The notes beneath the pieces are model-generated. The model did no database searches and was not told the origin of the DNA. It saw nothing but the letters and a program-made list of their open reading frames with translations. The position numbers and the translations under genes are program-made. 64,000 nucleotides of DNA from Microvelia longipes (Eukaryota; Arthropoda; Insecta; Hemiptera; Veliidae). The stretch spans positions 45,077,894-45,141,893 of the forward strand of contig JACMZG010001870.1 of the NCBI GenBank assembly GCA_018340805.1, in the 5' to 3' direction. Shown piece by piece: positions 35,201 to 57,312 of the stretch. Position 1 is the first letter of the stretch. Each line of letters begins with the position of its first letter.

Positions 35201-36136
35201 ATGCTGACATGACAAGGAATCAATTATGCTTATTTATGCAGTCCATGCAATTAATTAATTAATTAACCGATTAACAATAGACAATGAAAGAAGGGTGAGC
35301 TTTCAGGTTTTATGTAGCAAATTTAGCAGTGTTACGTTTAGGCCTTGTCAACATTACTTTAACCTTCTGTTCAATTTATAAATCCCCAACTGGATAAGTT
35401 AAAGATTATGTGGATACTTAAGAGTGCAGTACTTATGCCAATAAGAGTAAAAACATAAAACATATTTTTAAGAATCAAGTTTAATGGACTGTGAAAAATT
35501 TAATAAGGGATAAGAGATAATGAAGACAGCTGTAAAAAATATGTTTGATTGTAATAAGTTTTTATAATTTTGTCATATTTTTTTACAATATAAAAACATA
35601 TACTATTGGTTTTTGTGACGCAAAAACTAATAGTAAAAATAGTTAATGCGTGATAGTTAAAACTGTTTAACTATCACGCAAAAATTCAATTTTATTTAAG
35701 TATAAATTTGGTCAAGTATAAATTAAGTATAAAGTTATGTAATACTTAAACTCATACAATAAATCCCTTAAGAATCAATTTTTTTATCAAGAAGAAAATG
35801 TGTTTATAAGCATGATATTGAAAATTTTGAAAATAGATATTCACCTAAACAATTGTTTTAGCACCTGTGATAAATTTCAAGTCTCGAAATCAAATAGGGA
35901 CGGAACAATTTAGAGAATATGAAAACATATCGTCTGTATGTACTGACGTTATGTTTTCGTATTAAGAGTGCTTAAATGTGTAGACTTTTCTAATTTCTCT
36001 TGTCTTGTTTTAGATGAAATTATTGGAATTTTCCAGGAGATTACGTCTTCAAAAAATAAATAGTTATATATCTGTGTATGGAATAACTGAATATGGCACC
36101 AATGGAATCTCTAATGACTTTACAACTTATCTATGA
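29115..36136 (+). CDS. Gene 1: 3' part of an unrecognised spliced gene (5 exons)
   Basis: Joined exons 29115-29258, 30298-30393, 33943-34067, 34891-35070 and 36014-36136 give one open frame of 222 residues ending in TGA. Every junction has GT/AG and compatible phase (1, 1, 0, 0), which is strong evidence for a real gene. The exons are visibly richer in G+C than the introns. I see no signal peptide, membrane segment or familiar motif; the protein looks like a soluble alpha/beta fold with an aromatic stretch (DSWKDWTGARYIYMYLP) and a basic C-terminal segment (MKLLEFSRRLRLQKI). The first visible exon starts in phase 1, so at least one upstream coding exon is missing. Intron 2 carries an antisense ORF1-only LINE and intron 3 a 40-bp minisatellite. 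Function is unknown and I give no name. Confidence 0.8.
29310..29640 (+). repeat. Degenerate minisatellite in gene 1 intron 1
   Basis: TTCTAATGAATACCGCAAGG and related CCTCAT...CATAAGTTCCC segments recur about six times with a spacing of 50-60 bases, roughly 50 bases after the exon donor. Confidence 0.65.
30298..30393 (+). CDS. Gene 1, second visible exon
   Basis: The acceptor is a pyrimidine tract ending TTTTTCAG and the donor is AAG|GTATGT. The exon enters and leaves in phase 1, joining cleanly to its neighbours, and encodes SFPLVHMKEDDGTFCGYLSN and about 11 further residues. The frame stays open past the donor, but the downstream exon only fits if GTATGT is used. Confidence 0.75.
30901..30913. 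repeat. Left target-site duplication of the ORF1-only LINE
   Basis: ATTGTACCATTTT here matches 33873-33885 exactly. Its last Ts merge with the poly(A) tail, so the true duplication may be a few bases shorter. Confidence 0.75.
30914..33872 (-). mobile_element. ORF1-only LINE copy with 13-bp target-site duplication
   Basis: The element is bounded by a perfect 13-bp duplication (ATTGTACCATTTT at 30901-30913 and 33873-33885). On the minus strand it has a leader of about 670 bases, a gag-like ORF1 (33201-31239), a 3' UTR of about 310 bases and a poly(A) tail seen as the T run at 30911-30929. No reverse transcriptase sequence is present between ORF1 and the tail. Because the TSD fits a single insertion, the copy probably went in without ORF2 and was mobilised in trans. 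It sits in intron 2 of gene 1, antisense to the gene. Confidence 0.8.
31239..33201 (-). pseudogene. LINE ORF1 (gag-like, CCHC knuckles), several frameshifts
   Basis: Reading from ATG at 33201, the segments MTTSTMKNLKTNEMDCFKLN, then MNARKQNPLPLLVSENNIIE, then a Ser/Asn-rich part with RKTSTYAEVV, and then PWIKGDNAIRWIVEMPYALK make an I/R1-type gag protein. The C-terminal part has two zinc knuckles, CSHCSEPHHLRANC (C-x2-C-x4-H-x4-C) and CGSC...H...C, and ends NRT before TAG at 31239. At least three frameshifts and one in-frame stop (near 32697) are needed to join it, so this copy is inactive. ORF1 proteins of this type bind the element RNA. Confidence 0.8.
33873..33885. repeat. Right target-site duplication of the ORF1-only LINE
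   Basis: This is the exact copy of 30901-30913. It abuts the start of the element, whose minus-strand 5' end reads GGAGGTCGCTATTAGGCAGC. Confidence 0.75.
33943..34067 (+). CDS. Gene 1, third visible exon
   Basis: The acceptor is TCTATTTTGCAG and the donor CAG|GTAAAT. The exon enters in phase 1 and leaves in phase 0. It encodes GLYREVRSICPEEELKDIRD followed by a run of D/N residues and an aliphatic stretch. It lies 58 bases to the right of the target-site duplication of the ORF1-only LINE, so that insertion just missed the splice acceptor. Confidence 0.78.
34310..34555 (+). repeat. Minisatellite, unit about 40 bp, in gene 1 intron 3
   Basis: CTATTTAAGGACAGAGGCTG followed by GGCTTGTGATTGTCCAGCGC is repeated about five times. 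A related single copy lies at 30587-30640. Confidence 0.9.
34891..35070 (+). CDS. Gene 1, fourth visible exon
   Basis: This is a 60-codon exon in phase 0 at both ends, with acceptor CGATTGCAG and a consensus donor CGT|GTAAGT. It encodes the most distinctive part of the protein, with WKDWTGARYIYMYLPDELG near its start and a hydrophobic strand (IFTYLVLVEC) near its end. The hydrophobic run is too short and interrupted for a confident transmembrane helix. Confidence 0.8.
35071..36013 (+). other. Gene 1 last intron
   Basis: AT-rich intron with a short TTAATTAATTAATTAA run at 35250 and a local inverted repeat (GCGTGATAGTTAAAACTG / AACTATCACGC at 35647-35682). No other feature seen. Confidence 0.6.
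36014..36136 (+). CDS. Gene 1, terminal coding exon
   Basis: The acceptor is TTGTCTTGTTTTAG. The exon starts in phase 0 at ATG AAA TTA and encodes 40 residues rich in R, K and L, then N/G/T, ending at TGA. The ATG is internal here because the preceding exon joins in frame. The 3' UTR runs into AT-rich sequence with a poly(A) signal at 36372. Confidence 0.75.
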   Translation: MKLLEFSRRLRLQKINSYISVYGITEYGTNGISNDFTTYL

Positions 36137-36371
36137 ATCTCATTCAAATTGCATTACCATAGCTTATACTTAGTCTTATATTTGCTTAAATATAAGGGTT
36201 AAGTTATGGCACTGATCTAAATTTATTCTATGAATGACTTTATTGATAAGTTTATTGTTTGATTTAGTATTCTTTATCTATTTTTATTTTTTATTGTATT
36301 TTATTTTAATTTTTAAGACTTAGAGAAACCAAGTTGTTATTTTATTTGACTTATATTTTGTAAACTTTATG

Positions 36372-36377
36372 AATAAA
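36372..36377 (+). promoter_or_regulatory. Poly(A) signal of gene 1
   Basis: AATAAA lies 236 bases after the stop codon of gene 1, overlapping a second AATAAATTAA. It is the first canonical signal after the stop. The sequence between is AT-rich and has no other visible feature. Confidence 0.6.
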
Positions 36378-36924
36378 TAAATTAATACATTTAGGGTTTT
36401 CATATGAGCATAACTTGAAAATAAGCTTAGAAGTTCTGATTTTAAAATCAGTCTGCTGGAATACAACACAGCAAAAAGTATTATTTTATCTTAGAAACAA
36501 TCCCTGGGTTCTCCAATTTTTCCATTTTCTAAGTTCTGAATAACCTTGCTAGTATAGCTGTTAGTTGAAAATTATTTGCTTTGTAGGATAATATAAAACA
36601 TAATATAATGATGCATATGCCTCATTTATCCTCTTAGAGTAATTTAGAATTGCAGCAGATACGTATTTATAGTACAAAAATATAAGAATAAAGTACATAA
36701 GAATCTTTAAAGTTACATAAATTTTCATCACACGTAAATAAGATATCATTTACAAGGAATTATTCTTCAGAAAGTATATTTGCATCAGGGAAGATAACTT
36801 AATTAATTTCACTCATATATTACTAAGGTATACCCTATCATAATACATTGAGAAGCTTGAAACATCTTTTTTGGGGCTCTCGGGGGCTATGTGTAACCTT
36901 ATTAAAACCTCCTTTAGGAGGGTG

Positions 36925-37415
36925 CGAGGATCTTGAATTAAGGGGATGACGCACTAAGTCGATTTGCCATACAAAAAGAATTCAACACGATACACACATC
37001 AAAAACCAACGGCACATGCTTGGTACAAACTGCGCATGCTTACAATTCTTATAACAGCACAGGTCTTAAATTTTAAAGGCAAACTTACCCCTTAATGGTT
37101 TCCGATTGTTTATTGCTTGAGAAGGTTATAACAAAACACGCTTAAATTATCACTGACTGAAGTGGCTAAGTATAGTCTACAAAAAATTAAGTAAGCACAA
37201 ATGACTTAACAAGCACCACAAATATAACAATCATGAGAAGCACAGAAGAAAGTTGAGAAGGAAACTCGACAACCATGTTACATAACCTGCGTTTGGTGCT
37301 TTTTTGTATTATAACCAAGGGGAAGGTAAGTTTGCTCCTATTTCTCTATCTCATACAACTTCCTTGTGGTCAGAAATGTTCCTTAATGCGTCATCCCCTT
37401 TATTCAAGATCCTTG
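36925..37415. mobile_element. hAT-type MITE, family C, copy 1
   Basis: The termini CGAGGATCTTGAATTAAGGG and CCCTTTATTCAAGATCCTTG are inverted, and the perfect 8-bp duplication GGAGGGTG occurs at 36917-36924 and 37416-37423. The CAAGG terminus and 8-bp TSD fit hAT. There is no ORF. It is nested in a family B element. Confidence 0.87.
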
Positions 37416-37679
37416 GGAGGGTGTTGATATTGTAATAAGTCAATAGTAGTCGGCTTTTTTCGCACATTGTTTGTGTTTTGTTTTCTATTTTAAACGTTCT
37501 ATAATATAATTTACTGTAAATTGTACTGTATTTGATTGTATTAATATTTATTTAATTTGCATTTACTTATTTAATAGTCAATACAATATTACATATTGTA
37601 ATAGTTGAGATTGTTCAGGTTGTTTGTTTGATGTTCCGAAATTCAACATAAATGACCCCTCAAGTAATAATATCTCTGT

Positions 37680-38007
37680 CATATATCATTTGATACTACC
37701 GAGTTTTGCAAAACATGAATAGTTGACACAATATAATTGTGCGAGAGACACCTATGAAATGTAACTAGCAAGATGCTCGTCTCTGGTAAATACTTCACAT
37801 TATATTCTTTGGAATTAATTGAAGGTCAGAGTGAGTTCAGGCTCTGTTGGCGCCCTGATGAGTTAGACGTAACGAAACAGAGTGGGACATGACATTATGT
37901 CGAGCCATCAATGATGACAAATGTCGAATGATGGAACAGTTCCCAGATGTAGCATTGCATCTTGCTAGTAACATTTCCTAGGTGTCTCTCGCAAAATTAT
38001 ATTGTGT
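37680..38007 (+). mobile_element. Family D palindromic element, 15-bp TSD
   Basis: The same family as 2553-2863 in opposite orientation, with the asymmetric tail GAGTTTTGCAAAACATGAAT on the left. Flanked by a perfect 15-bp repeat TAATAATATCTCTGT (37665-37679 and 38008-38022), which is the terminus of the family B element it struck. Confidence 0.78.
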
Positions 38008-38459
38008 TAATAATATCTCTGTTATTACTAATAACATAATAATGTCTATTCACCAAAGATTGTGTAGTATGCCTATGTAGTATACTATTAATATACTATT
38101 AGAATACATATAGCATACATTAGTACCCTATCATTATACATAGTATAAGATTATATAGTATAGTGATATACTTATTAATCTTTGGTTTTCACATAGCAAA
38201 AATTTTACTAAAACTTATAATTTAAATCTGTTTATTTAAAAATATGTAAATATAAACATTTTGCTATTTCAGAATTAATTTTTAATGAAATACAAATTTA
38301 AAAAATTACTTAGAAATTAATCTTATTTATAATTATAAAAATTTACTTTACTAGTCTTTATATAAATTTAATGTAAGCACATTTAATATCAACTACAGTT
38401 AAATTTCAAAAACATCACAAAATAAATGTGAAAATATTCAAAAAATTGTCGATAGTAAG

Positions 38460-39174
38460 CAAGGATGTTGAATAAAGGGGATGACGCACTAAGTCGAATT
38501 GCCATTCAACAAAGTGACCCCATCGAAAATCAAAACATAGAGAAGAATGCAACACGAAACACACGTCAAAAACCAACTGCACATGCTTGGTACGAACTGC
38601 GCATGCTTATGAACCTTATACAGCGCAGGTCTTAAAATTTAGAGGCAAACTTAACTCTCAATGGGTTTCCCATTGCTTTGCTTGGGAAGGTTATAAACAA
38701 ATTGAAAAAAAGTTCATACTTTTTAACTGTTTTTTGTTAATATTGCTTAAAATTAACAATATTAAAGAAAATTAAGAACATTACAACCAAAATTGAATCT
38801 TGAAAACTAGCAAACCATTTCACTAGGCTAAAAAAGACAAAATATTAACACATTTAACTTACTCTCTACGAAAAGTAAACGGTAAAGCTTCAATTACTCT
38901 CACTAAAGTGGCTACCTAGAGTCCAAAATGTAAAATATAAGCACAAATGACTTGACAAGCACCAAATGAACAATAACGAAAGCACTGAAAAGTTGAGAAG
39001 CAAACTCGACAACCAAGAATTGTATAACAACTTAGCTACATAACCTGCGTTTGGCGCCTTTTTTAATTATAACCTAAGGGAAGGTAAGTTTGCTCCTATT
39101 TCTCTATCTCATACAACTTCCATGGGGTCAAGAAATGTTCCTTAATGCGTCATCCCCTTTATTCAACATCCTTG
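38460..39174. mobile_element. hAT-type MITE, family C, copy 2
   Basis: The ends are CAAGGATGTTGAATAAAGGG and CCCTTTATTCAACATCCTTG, with perfect ATAGTAAG duplications at 38452-38459 and 39175-39182. It shares with copy 1 the subterminal GATGACGCACTAAGTCG and GCACATGCTTGGTACGAACT segments, and is 224 bases longer, with an AT-rich insertion near 38700-38870. Non-coding. Confidence 0.88.
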
Positions 39175-39571
39175 ATAGTAAGTATGTTTATTATTTTCTT
39201 ATTAAGCACTATTTTTTCTGTCATGAATTTTAATAATGGTACTTATGTACCATTATGTACTTATGTTAAATATTACTGTATTTTTAAAATACAGAATCTT
39301 TTATCATTAAAATCATACGAGTACTTAAAAAATTGAGTACTACAACTCGTTTCGCTCGTCCTCAGAATAGGAAATCTTCAAATTTATGTTGAGTACGTCT
39401 TATGACTTGCTTCGTTTGTTTTCAAACAAAATATGACAAAACTATAAAAAGACTAAGAAAAATATAAGATATGTTTAAAATGTTGGCATGAATGGTCCGT
39501 TACTTTAAATGAATGTCTCAATCAATTTATGAATTGTAACAAGTTAAATAATAAAAATAATTAGTATAAAT

Positions 39572-40251
39572 CAGGCCTGGGCAAACTTTTCAAGCAAAGG
39601 GCCGCTTAGTCTTTTTACAGCCAGTCGCGGGCCGCATTCCTTAAATTTCAAAAGTATGCTAAACCCGCAACAAAATGCAGTTACGCTGGTGTTTTACGAA
39701 AGTCAAATTTATTCTCATAGAATAGGAATTAGGAACTTAAGCACTAAACATAAAAAACAAAACAGAGTATCTTCGTCAGATCTTGAAATATAACTAAAGA
39801 CAATTTTGCTAGAAACTAGGTGTACAAATAATCTTAAAAAGTATTCCTATGAAATAAAAGATCAAAGGGATAGTATTTTATCAACTCCTTTTCGGCAATT
39901 CACAGAAGGCAAAATTTTTTATCTAATTATTGTGATAATAAAAATTCACTAAAATAATTAGAATTCGCCAAATCGACAATGTGAATTGACTTGAAAGGCG
40001 GCCGCTCTTTATGCAATTGTTTCTTATCTTACTAGTTTTTGTTTCTCCGAACTTTAAAGTTAAAGTAACAATCCATTATTTTCTTATCTTGGTATCTAAC
40101 TTTTCATAATAATTTTGAATTAGATAATTTATTTGCTTATATACCTAATATTTTTTTTATTTTTTATTTATTTTATCTTTTTTCTAAACATTTTAATTTT
40201 GCCCGCGGGCCACATAAAAATGCTCCGCGGGCCGTAGTTTGCCCAGGCCTG
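39572..40251. mobile_element. hAT-type nonautonomous element with perfect TSD
   Basis: The ends CAGGCCTGGGCAAACTTT and its inverse GTAGTTTGCCCAGGCCTG are flanked by perfect GTATAAAT duplications (39564-39571 and 40252-40259). GGGCCGC-rich subterminal repeats lie at both ends. CAGGCCTGGGCAAAC is a typical animal hAT terminus. Internal transposase sequence is absent. Confidence 0.9.
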
Positions 40252-40345
40252 GTATAAATAGATACACTATAAAAAATAAATGAAATAGAATTAAAAAATA
40301 GAAGAATTTCAATAATTCATTATTTTTATGAATATACATAAAAGT

Positions 40346-40521
40346 TATAGTACGACGCATGGTTAAAACCAGTTAACAGCATGAGAAAATAATGTGAAGG
40401 AGCCAATAAAGTTAGTCCTGGACGTTAAAACACACCCACAATATTATATCAGGCCACCTCATTGGTTTCTCAACACTATTTTCCCATGCTGTCAACTGAT
40501 TTTATGCGTTTTCATACTATA
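40346..40521. mobile_element. Short palindromic MITE
   Basis: The arms containing CAGTTAACAGCATGAGAAAA and its imperfect inverse TTTTCCCATGCTGTCAACTG surround about 60 bases. The ends read TATAGTA and TACTATA. No TSD longer than TA is evident. Confidence 0.6.
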
Positions 40522-40835
40522 GTAAGTGATTTTTTTATTTCTAAGAAATAACTTTAGAATTATTATTACAATAGAATTATTTTAATTATTTTTATTAATT
40601 AAAATTATAAAATGTAACTAATTTTTGTTTCTTATTAACTGAAAGATGTATTAAACAAAATAATTAAATGAATTCTGCTTATTACACTAAATAGAAGATA
40701 GTTTATTCTTTGACATAATCATGATATCTAAGTATATAATTCAATGTTTACTCTAGTTCACCCTAGATCATTCTGTAAAAATAAATTTGAATCTAAAGAA
40801 GAATATTGCAGATAGAATAGTGCTTTAGTAATAGA

Positions 40836-41455
40836 CTTTAGTAGAATAACTCTTCTAAGAATAGTGTACTCTACTACTCTACTTTAGTAGAATAGTGTAC
40901 TCTACTTTAGTAGAATAGTGTACTCTATTTAGTAGAATAGTTACTCTACTTTAGTAGAATAGTGTACTCTACTTTAGTAGAATAGTGTACTCTACTTTAG
41001 TAGTAGTAACTTTTAGTAGAATACTCTACTTTAGTAGTAGTACTCTACTTTAGTAGTACTCTACTTTAGTAGTAGTGTACTCTACTTTAGTAGAATAGTG
41101 TACTCTACTTTAGTAGAATAGTGTACTCTACTTTAGTAGAATAGTTACTCTACTTTAGTAGAATAGTGTACTCTACTTTAGTTGCAGAGTAGAATAGTGT
41201 ACTCTACTTTAGTAGAATAGTGTACTCTACTTTAGTAGAATAGTGTACTCTACTTTAGTAGAATAGTGTACTCTACTTTAGTAGAATAGTGTACTCTACT
41301 TTAGTAGAATAGTGTACTCTACTTTAGTAGAATAGTGTACTCTATTTTAGTAGAATAGTGTACTTACTTTAGTAGAATAGTGTACTCTACTTTAGTAGAA
41401 TAGTGTACTCTATTTAGTAGATAGTGTACTACTTTAGTAGAATGGTGTACTCTAC
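40836..41455 (+). repeat. Minisatellite, unit 22-23 bp
   Basis: ACTTTAGTAGAATAGTGTAC plus TCT is repeated about 27 times with some short units. Each unit is nearly an inverted repeat (GTACTCTAC and GTAGAATAGTGTAC), so the array can form many small hairpins. Confidence 0.92.
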
Positions 41456-41614
41456 ATTATGTGGTGAACAAATATAATACTAAGGTTTCAATCAATTTTA
41501 TTATCTGGACTCAGAGTTTTTACTAATTTATTACTGATGTTACAAGTTTTTATTAATTTTTACTTAACAATTATTGTTAATTTTTACTGATGTAATGATT
41601 TTTATTAATTTTAT

Positions 41615-41697
<83 letters not shown>
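41615..41697. repeat. (TA)n microsatellite
   Basis: TA repeats with a few phase slips. Confidence 0.95.
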
Positions 41698-41698
<1 letters not shown>

Positions 41699-41699
41699 A

Positions 41700-42490
41700 A
41701 AGGTTACCCAGTAAGAGTAACTTTCCTAAATAGGGTTTTATTATTTTTACTGATCAACATTAATTTTATTTCAAGTAATATTAATAACATTTTTTTTTAA
41801 TTATTTGTAATATTGTTTGTACCTGACATTAATTTAACAATATTTTTTTTTAAATTTATTAAATTAAAATAATTAATTAGTTATGAATTAAAATTTAATT
41901 GTATTAAATTAAATTTTAAATCTAATTCTTATTTTAAATTTGATGTTTATGACAAATTAGAGTTTATTTATAAAATAGTTTTTTAATATCTCCTTTATAA
42001 TTCTCTCTCTGAAAAATGATCAGTGTAGCACACCTGTCGCCTGGAAGGGGCCGGTGGGATGCAGGAAAAATGTTGCCTCCTCTGACAAAGTAGTTTTCAG
42101 CGAAATCACCTTAAATGTGTGTGAAGCAGTTCCTTGACATTGTTCAGTGAAAATATATCATCACATAATTTGACACTTTTGAATTTTACTTAGCACATGG
42201 AAAACTCATATTAAGTATTAACAAAAGGCACAGTAAATAACTCAGTAGAAGTATATTGACTTATCAAATAATTAGGTACTATCAAATTTTACTGAAGAGC
42301 TGAATAACTAAACCCACTAATAGGATACATCCAGTAACAAACTAGCCAAGGGAGGGGAGCTGCCTCTTAGGCCCTCTTACTTCTGGGTCCCTCAGCGCTC
42401 TCAAATCTATTTATTTTAAAAATAAACGTTTTTTACAAATTTTTTAAATACATTATTTATTTCTTTATATTTTTTGGAGATTTTTTTTAT
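41700..42490. other. No gene seen
   Basis: AT-rich intergenic sequence between the minisatellite and family E. A GC-rich patch at 42030-42060 encodes nothing recognisable. Confidence 0.55.
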
Positions 42491-42496
42491 AAATCC

Positions 42497-43400
42497 ACTA
42501 AAAAAATCGGTACGGGGTACCTCGGAACTTTTCCTCATCACATCGGATTCACTACGCTCATCCTACCTACTTCAACTCGCTTCGCATGTCCTCAGAAATA
42601 CAGTTCGCCATATTTATACTGCAACATGCCTTGGAACTCGCTTCGCTCGTCTTTAGATAGTAAATGCATTAGCACTGACCACGCTCAATGCTACTTAAGT
42701 GTTATGATCCACCAAAAATTATGGATATACTTGTCGTATTGAAACAAAACTTTGTGTACTTAATTATTAGGTAAGTATACATTTGTACTAAATTTCAACT
42801 CAATTGGATCATTTTCTGATTTTTAACAATTCTTTAAAAAACGTACATTTAATAAAACTTGAACTAATGCTGATAATGAGATGAAACTTGGCACATATGT
42901 TAGTCTTATACATAGTACATACCTGCCAAATCTCAAAACGAACGCATCATTTTTCCGCGTTGTTTTCTTTTAATTTTTGCTGAGTCATTATTGCAGGTTG
43001 GTGACTTCATAAAAAATATATTCCGAATAGCACAACTACAGCAGTAGACTGTTTTTTGAGGGTGGTAGGGAAGAACAGTTGTAAAACTGACCCCCCCCCC
43101 CATTTTTTTGTACAACTTATATGTTAAATATTTTTTGTGATCCCTTGTACAAAATAATAAATTGTTTGTTTAATTATTTTGTACAAAGTTTCAACTCTCT
43201 AGCATAAATACACCAGGCGCTACAAAGATAAGAGACACACTCACACACACGTACAGACAGATACCTTTGTAAAAACCACCCAGGAGGCTTTAAAAAGACC
43301 TAAAACAGATAATTCCTGTGACATCCCTGTGTCGGATGTTTTTCGCAAACACAATACTTTTCCTATATACCTATTTCATTTATACCAATAAATGAGGAAT
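42497..43400 (-). repeat. Repeat family E, inverted full copy
   Basis: Reading from the right: GTATATAGGAAAAGTATTGT, ACACAGGGATGTCACAGG, GTGTGTGTGAGTGTGTCTC, then the GAGCGAAGCGAG motifs near 42645 and 42585, ending in GAGGTACCCCGTACCGATTT. Same order as at 14150-15012. Confidence 0.6.
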
Positions 43401-43909
43401 ATAATAAATCTAGGGTCTTTATAGGTAAGCTTATTAGTTGGTAGATGTTTAGGTTTATTTAAACAGGTTGGTGTGGGAGGCCCTAGTAGACTGTTAGGTA
43501 GTTCAAAAATAAGTTTTATGTTCCATCTGCATGACATTTGCTCCTCTTGATTGATAGCACCAATTTAAGAAATTATGTTTTTTTTTCAAATAAAATTAAT
43601 AACCACAGAATAAAGCATGTTCATTGGAGCAACAAGGAATTCAAAGCTTCATTTCATTGAAATTGGTTTTATCATATCAACGATTGAATCAACACTTTGT
43701 TTTGTTTTGTGTTCTTTGTTATTTTATTATTACTTTTTGGTACATTTAGCTATGTATACATAAATAATTAATTGCACCACTTGAGATGGTCTGATTGAGC
43801 TCAGACCTGTCTCAACCGGATTAGCTTGTCAACTTTCTTAATAAAGACATCTTGTTAAAGCCATTTCAAGTTTAAAAAAATTGTAGCGTTTCAATTAAGC
43901 GGTGGCTCC

Positions 43910-43946
43910 TTTAAAAAGCGGGAAATTAAGCCACGCCTACTCAGTT
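43910..43946 (+). promoter_or_regulatory. Possible core promoter upstream of gene 2
   Basis: TTTAAAAAG at 43910 lies about 32 bases upstream of TCAGTT at 43941, which matches the insect initiator. Spacing and orientation fit a TATA plus initiator promoter 1.75 kb upstream of the gene 2 start codon. A repeat-like segment follows directly (it resembles 12250-12430), so this could equally be transposon sequence. Confidence 0.2.
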
Positions 43947-44639
43947 GAAAGGTAGATCCACCGCTGCTGTATCGTCAACCGGAATCCAAATTTTCCATCA
44001 TTGAGTCGACAGTCTTACTATTTGAGTATCTATGTTCTCTGCCCCGGGGAATCTTTTAAGTCCTTAAAAAGGTGTCAATTCAGTTTTCACCCTATAGCAG
44101 TGTCTTTTTAAATTTCATTAAAAAATGTTAAAGGGTTCAATATGAGGTTATGGGTTTAATTCTAAAAGTATGGGACTCCTTGTTTTGTGTAGTCCCTGAA
44201 AGTATAAAGGTTTATTAAAGTTTGGGCGATTTTTTAACCATCAAAACAAGAATAAGTATAATAAAGAGAAATAGAATAGTCTATATTACGGACTTTACTT
44301 CCAATAAATTATGAATGATTACAAAAGTGCAAATATAAATAAACAATTTTACATAAAATATTGATAGTATAACACTTAATGGGTATAATAAAGTTATGTA
44401 ATTGCAAATACTGCATGATAAATTTTATAAAACTTGGTAGGAGTTATGTAGGAAAGGGAGAGTTACTATAACTATAGACTTTGGTGCGACCAAAACAGGA
44501 AATCCAATAAAAATTCATTATTTTTGATCAATTTATATTTTTCAATCGTTTATACTATACTAATAATTTGTTTTTAGTTGCAAATGGATAAAACTGTTTA
44601 GAGTGCAAAAAATAAAAGCTTTTTACTTAAAAGAAGAAT

Positions 44640-45040
44640 ATTTATAGTTATGCCAACAATGCTAATAGCCCCTCTCCATAATAGCTATTTATGCACCAAG
44701 GGAGTAAAGAATGCTATTATTTCCCTGAGCAGTTAGTTGGTTCCTAAGGCGTAAGCCGAGGGAACCAAAGTATTTAACTCCCGAGGCGAAGCCGAGGGAT
44801 TTATGTGTTTAATTCCCGAGGAAAGTATGACTATTAACTCCCGAGTGAAGCCGGAGAGGTAATTGCGAGGGGAAAATAGCATTTTACTCCCAAGGTGCAT
44901 ACAAGATTTTATCTCCAGACGTTGATTTTATTTTAACATGTTTTGTTGTATTTTATTCTTATTTTTTTTGGGTCGGACTCCCTAATAAAGTATCCCTAAA
45001 TATTTAGGGGGGCTGCCACAAAAAAAAAAAAAAAAATTTT
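44640..45040. repeat. Dispersed repeat family F (GAGGCGAAGCCGAGGGA motifs), copy 1
   Basis: Units such as AACTCCCGAGGCGAAGCCGA and GGTTCCTAAGGCGTAAGCCG alternate with AT-rich spacer. The segment from ATAGCTATTTATGCACCAAG to TTTTATCTCCAGACGTTGA recurs at 48565-48790. It is just upstream of gene 2. Confidence 0.65.
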
Positions 45041-45354
45041 TTTTGCTCCAAACAACTTCTATTGACCTGAAACGGATTTTGAGCCAATAAAATTTTTTTT
45101 TTCGGTCGGGTCCCTCTTATAAATTTTGGGGGTGCACCCCCGGGAAAATTACAAAAAATTGATTGGTCACCTGTATAAATTTAAAGAATACCACTCCCCT
45201 AAAAATTGGTATAATTGGCTCTAATAACCCAATAATAGGAAACACTTTTCACTCCCAAGGGAGAAAAAGTTACTTTTTACTCCTAAGAGAGTGAAAAGTA
45301 ACTTTTTGCTTCTTTACTCCCTAAAAACTAGTTAATAAACTTTACATTATACAC

Positions 45355-45530
45355 CATCTTCAGGATGTAGGACATCATGGATGAAACACAATGCTCTACA
45401 AAAACTGAACAGTACAGTTTTGTAGAGTATTGTGTTTTTATCCATGATGTTCTACTCTGTGAGAGCGAAACGTCGGATTCTTCATCGACATTGATGCGGT
45501 CACCGCTGGAAGACCTAGATCTTTAAGGAT
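45355..45530. repeat. Palindromic copy of the 61.8-kb repeat, just before gene 2
   Basis: GACATCATGGATGAAACACA and its inverse GTGTTTTTATCCATGATG surround AACTGAACAGTACAGTTTTG, making a hairpin of about 45 bases per arm. The right flank continues into GATGCGGTCACCGCTGGAAG, shared with 55690 and (inverted) 61740. Confidence 0.7.
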
Positions 45531-45699
45531 ATGAAATATTATTTCTGTCTGTCATATTTATTTAACATTCATTAAATATTTTATCAAAAAAGACGAAGAA
45601 GAATATTGCTTGTGTTTTTTGTTTTGATTTTAGTGATTATATTCATGATATAAATTAATGGAATTGATTGCCTGATATTATATACTTTCTTTAAATAAA

Positions 45700-57312
<11,613 letters not shown>

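Larger units (their letters stand above)
36825..38022 (-). mobile_element. Composite: family B MITE with two other transposons nested in it
   Basis: Family B sequence in reverse orientation runs from CATTGAGAAGCTTGAAACAT (36846) to AATAATATCTCTG (38021). It is interrupted by the family C hAT MITE (36925-37423 with TSD) and, at its very end, by the family D element (37680-38022 with TSD). The left terminus is degraded. The nesting shows that family B jumped first here. Confidence 0.78.
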
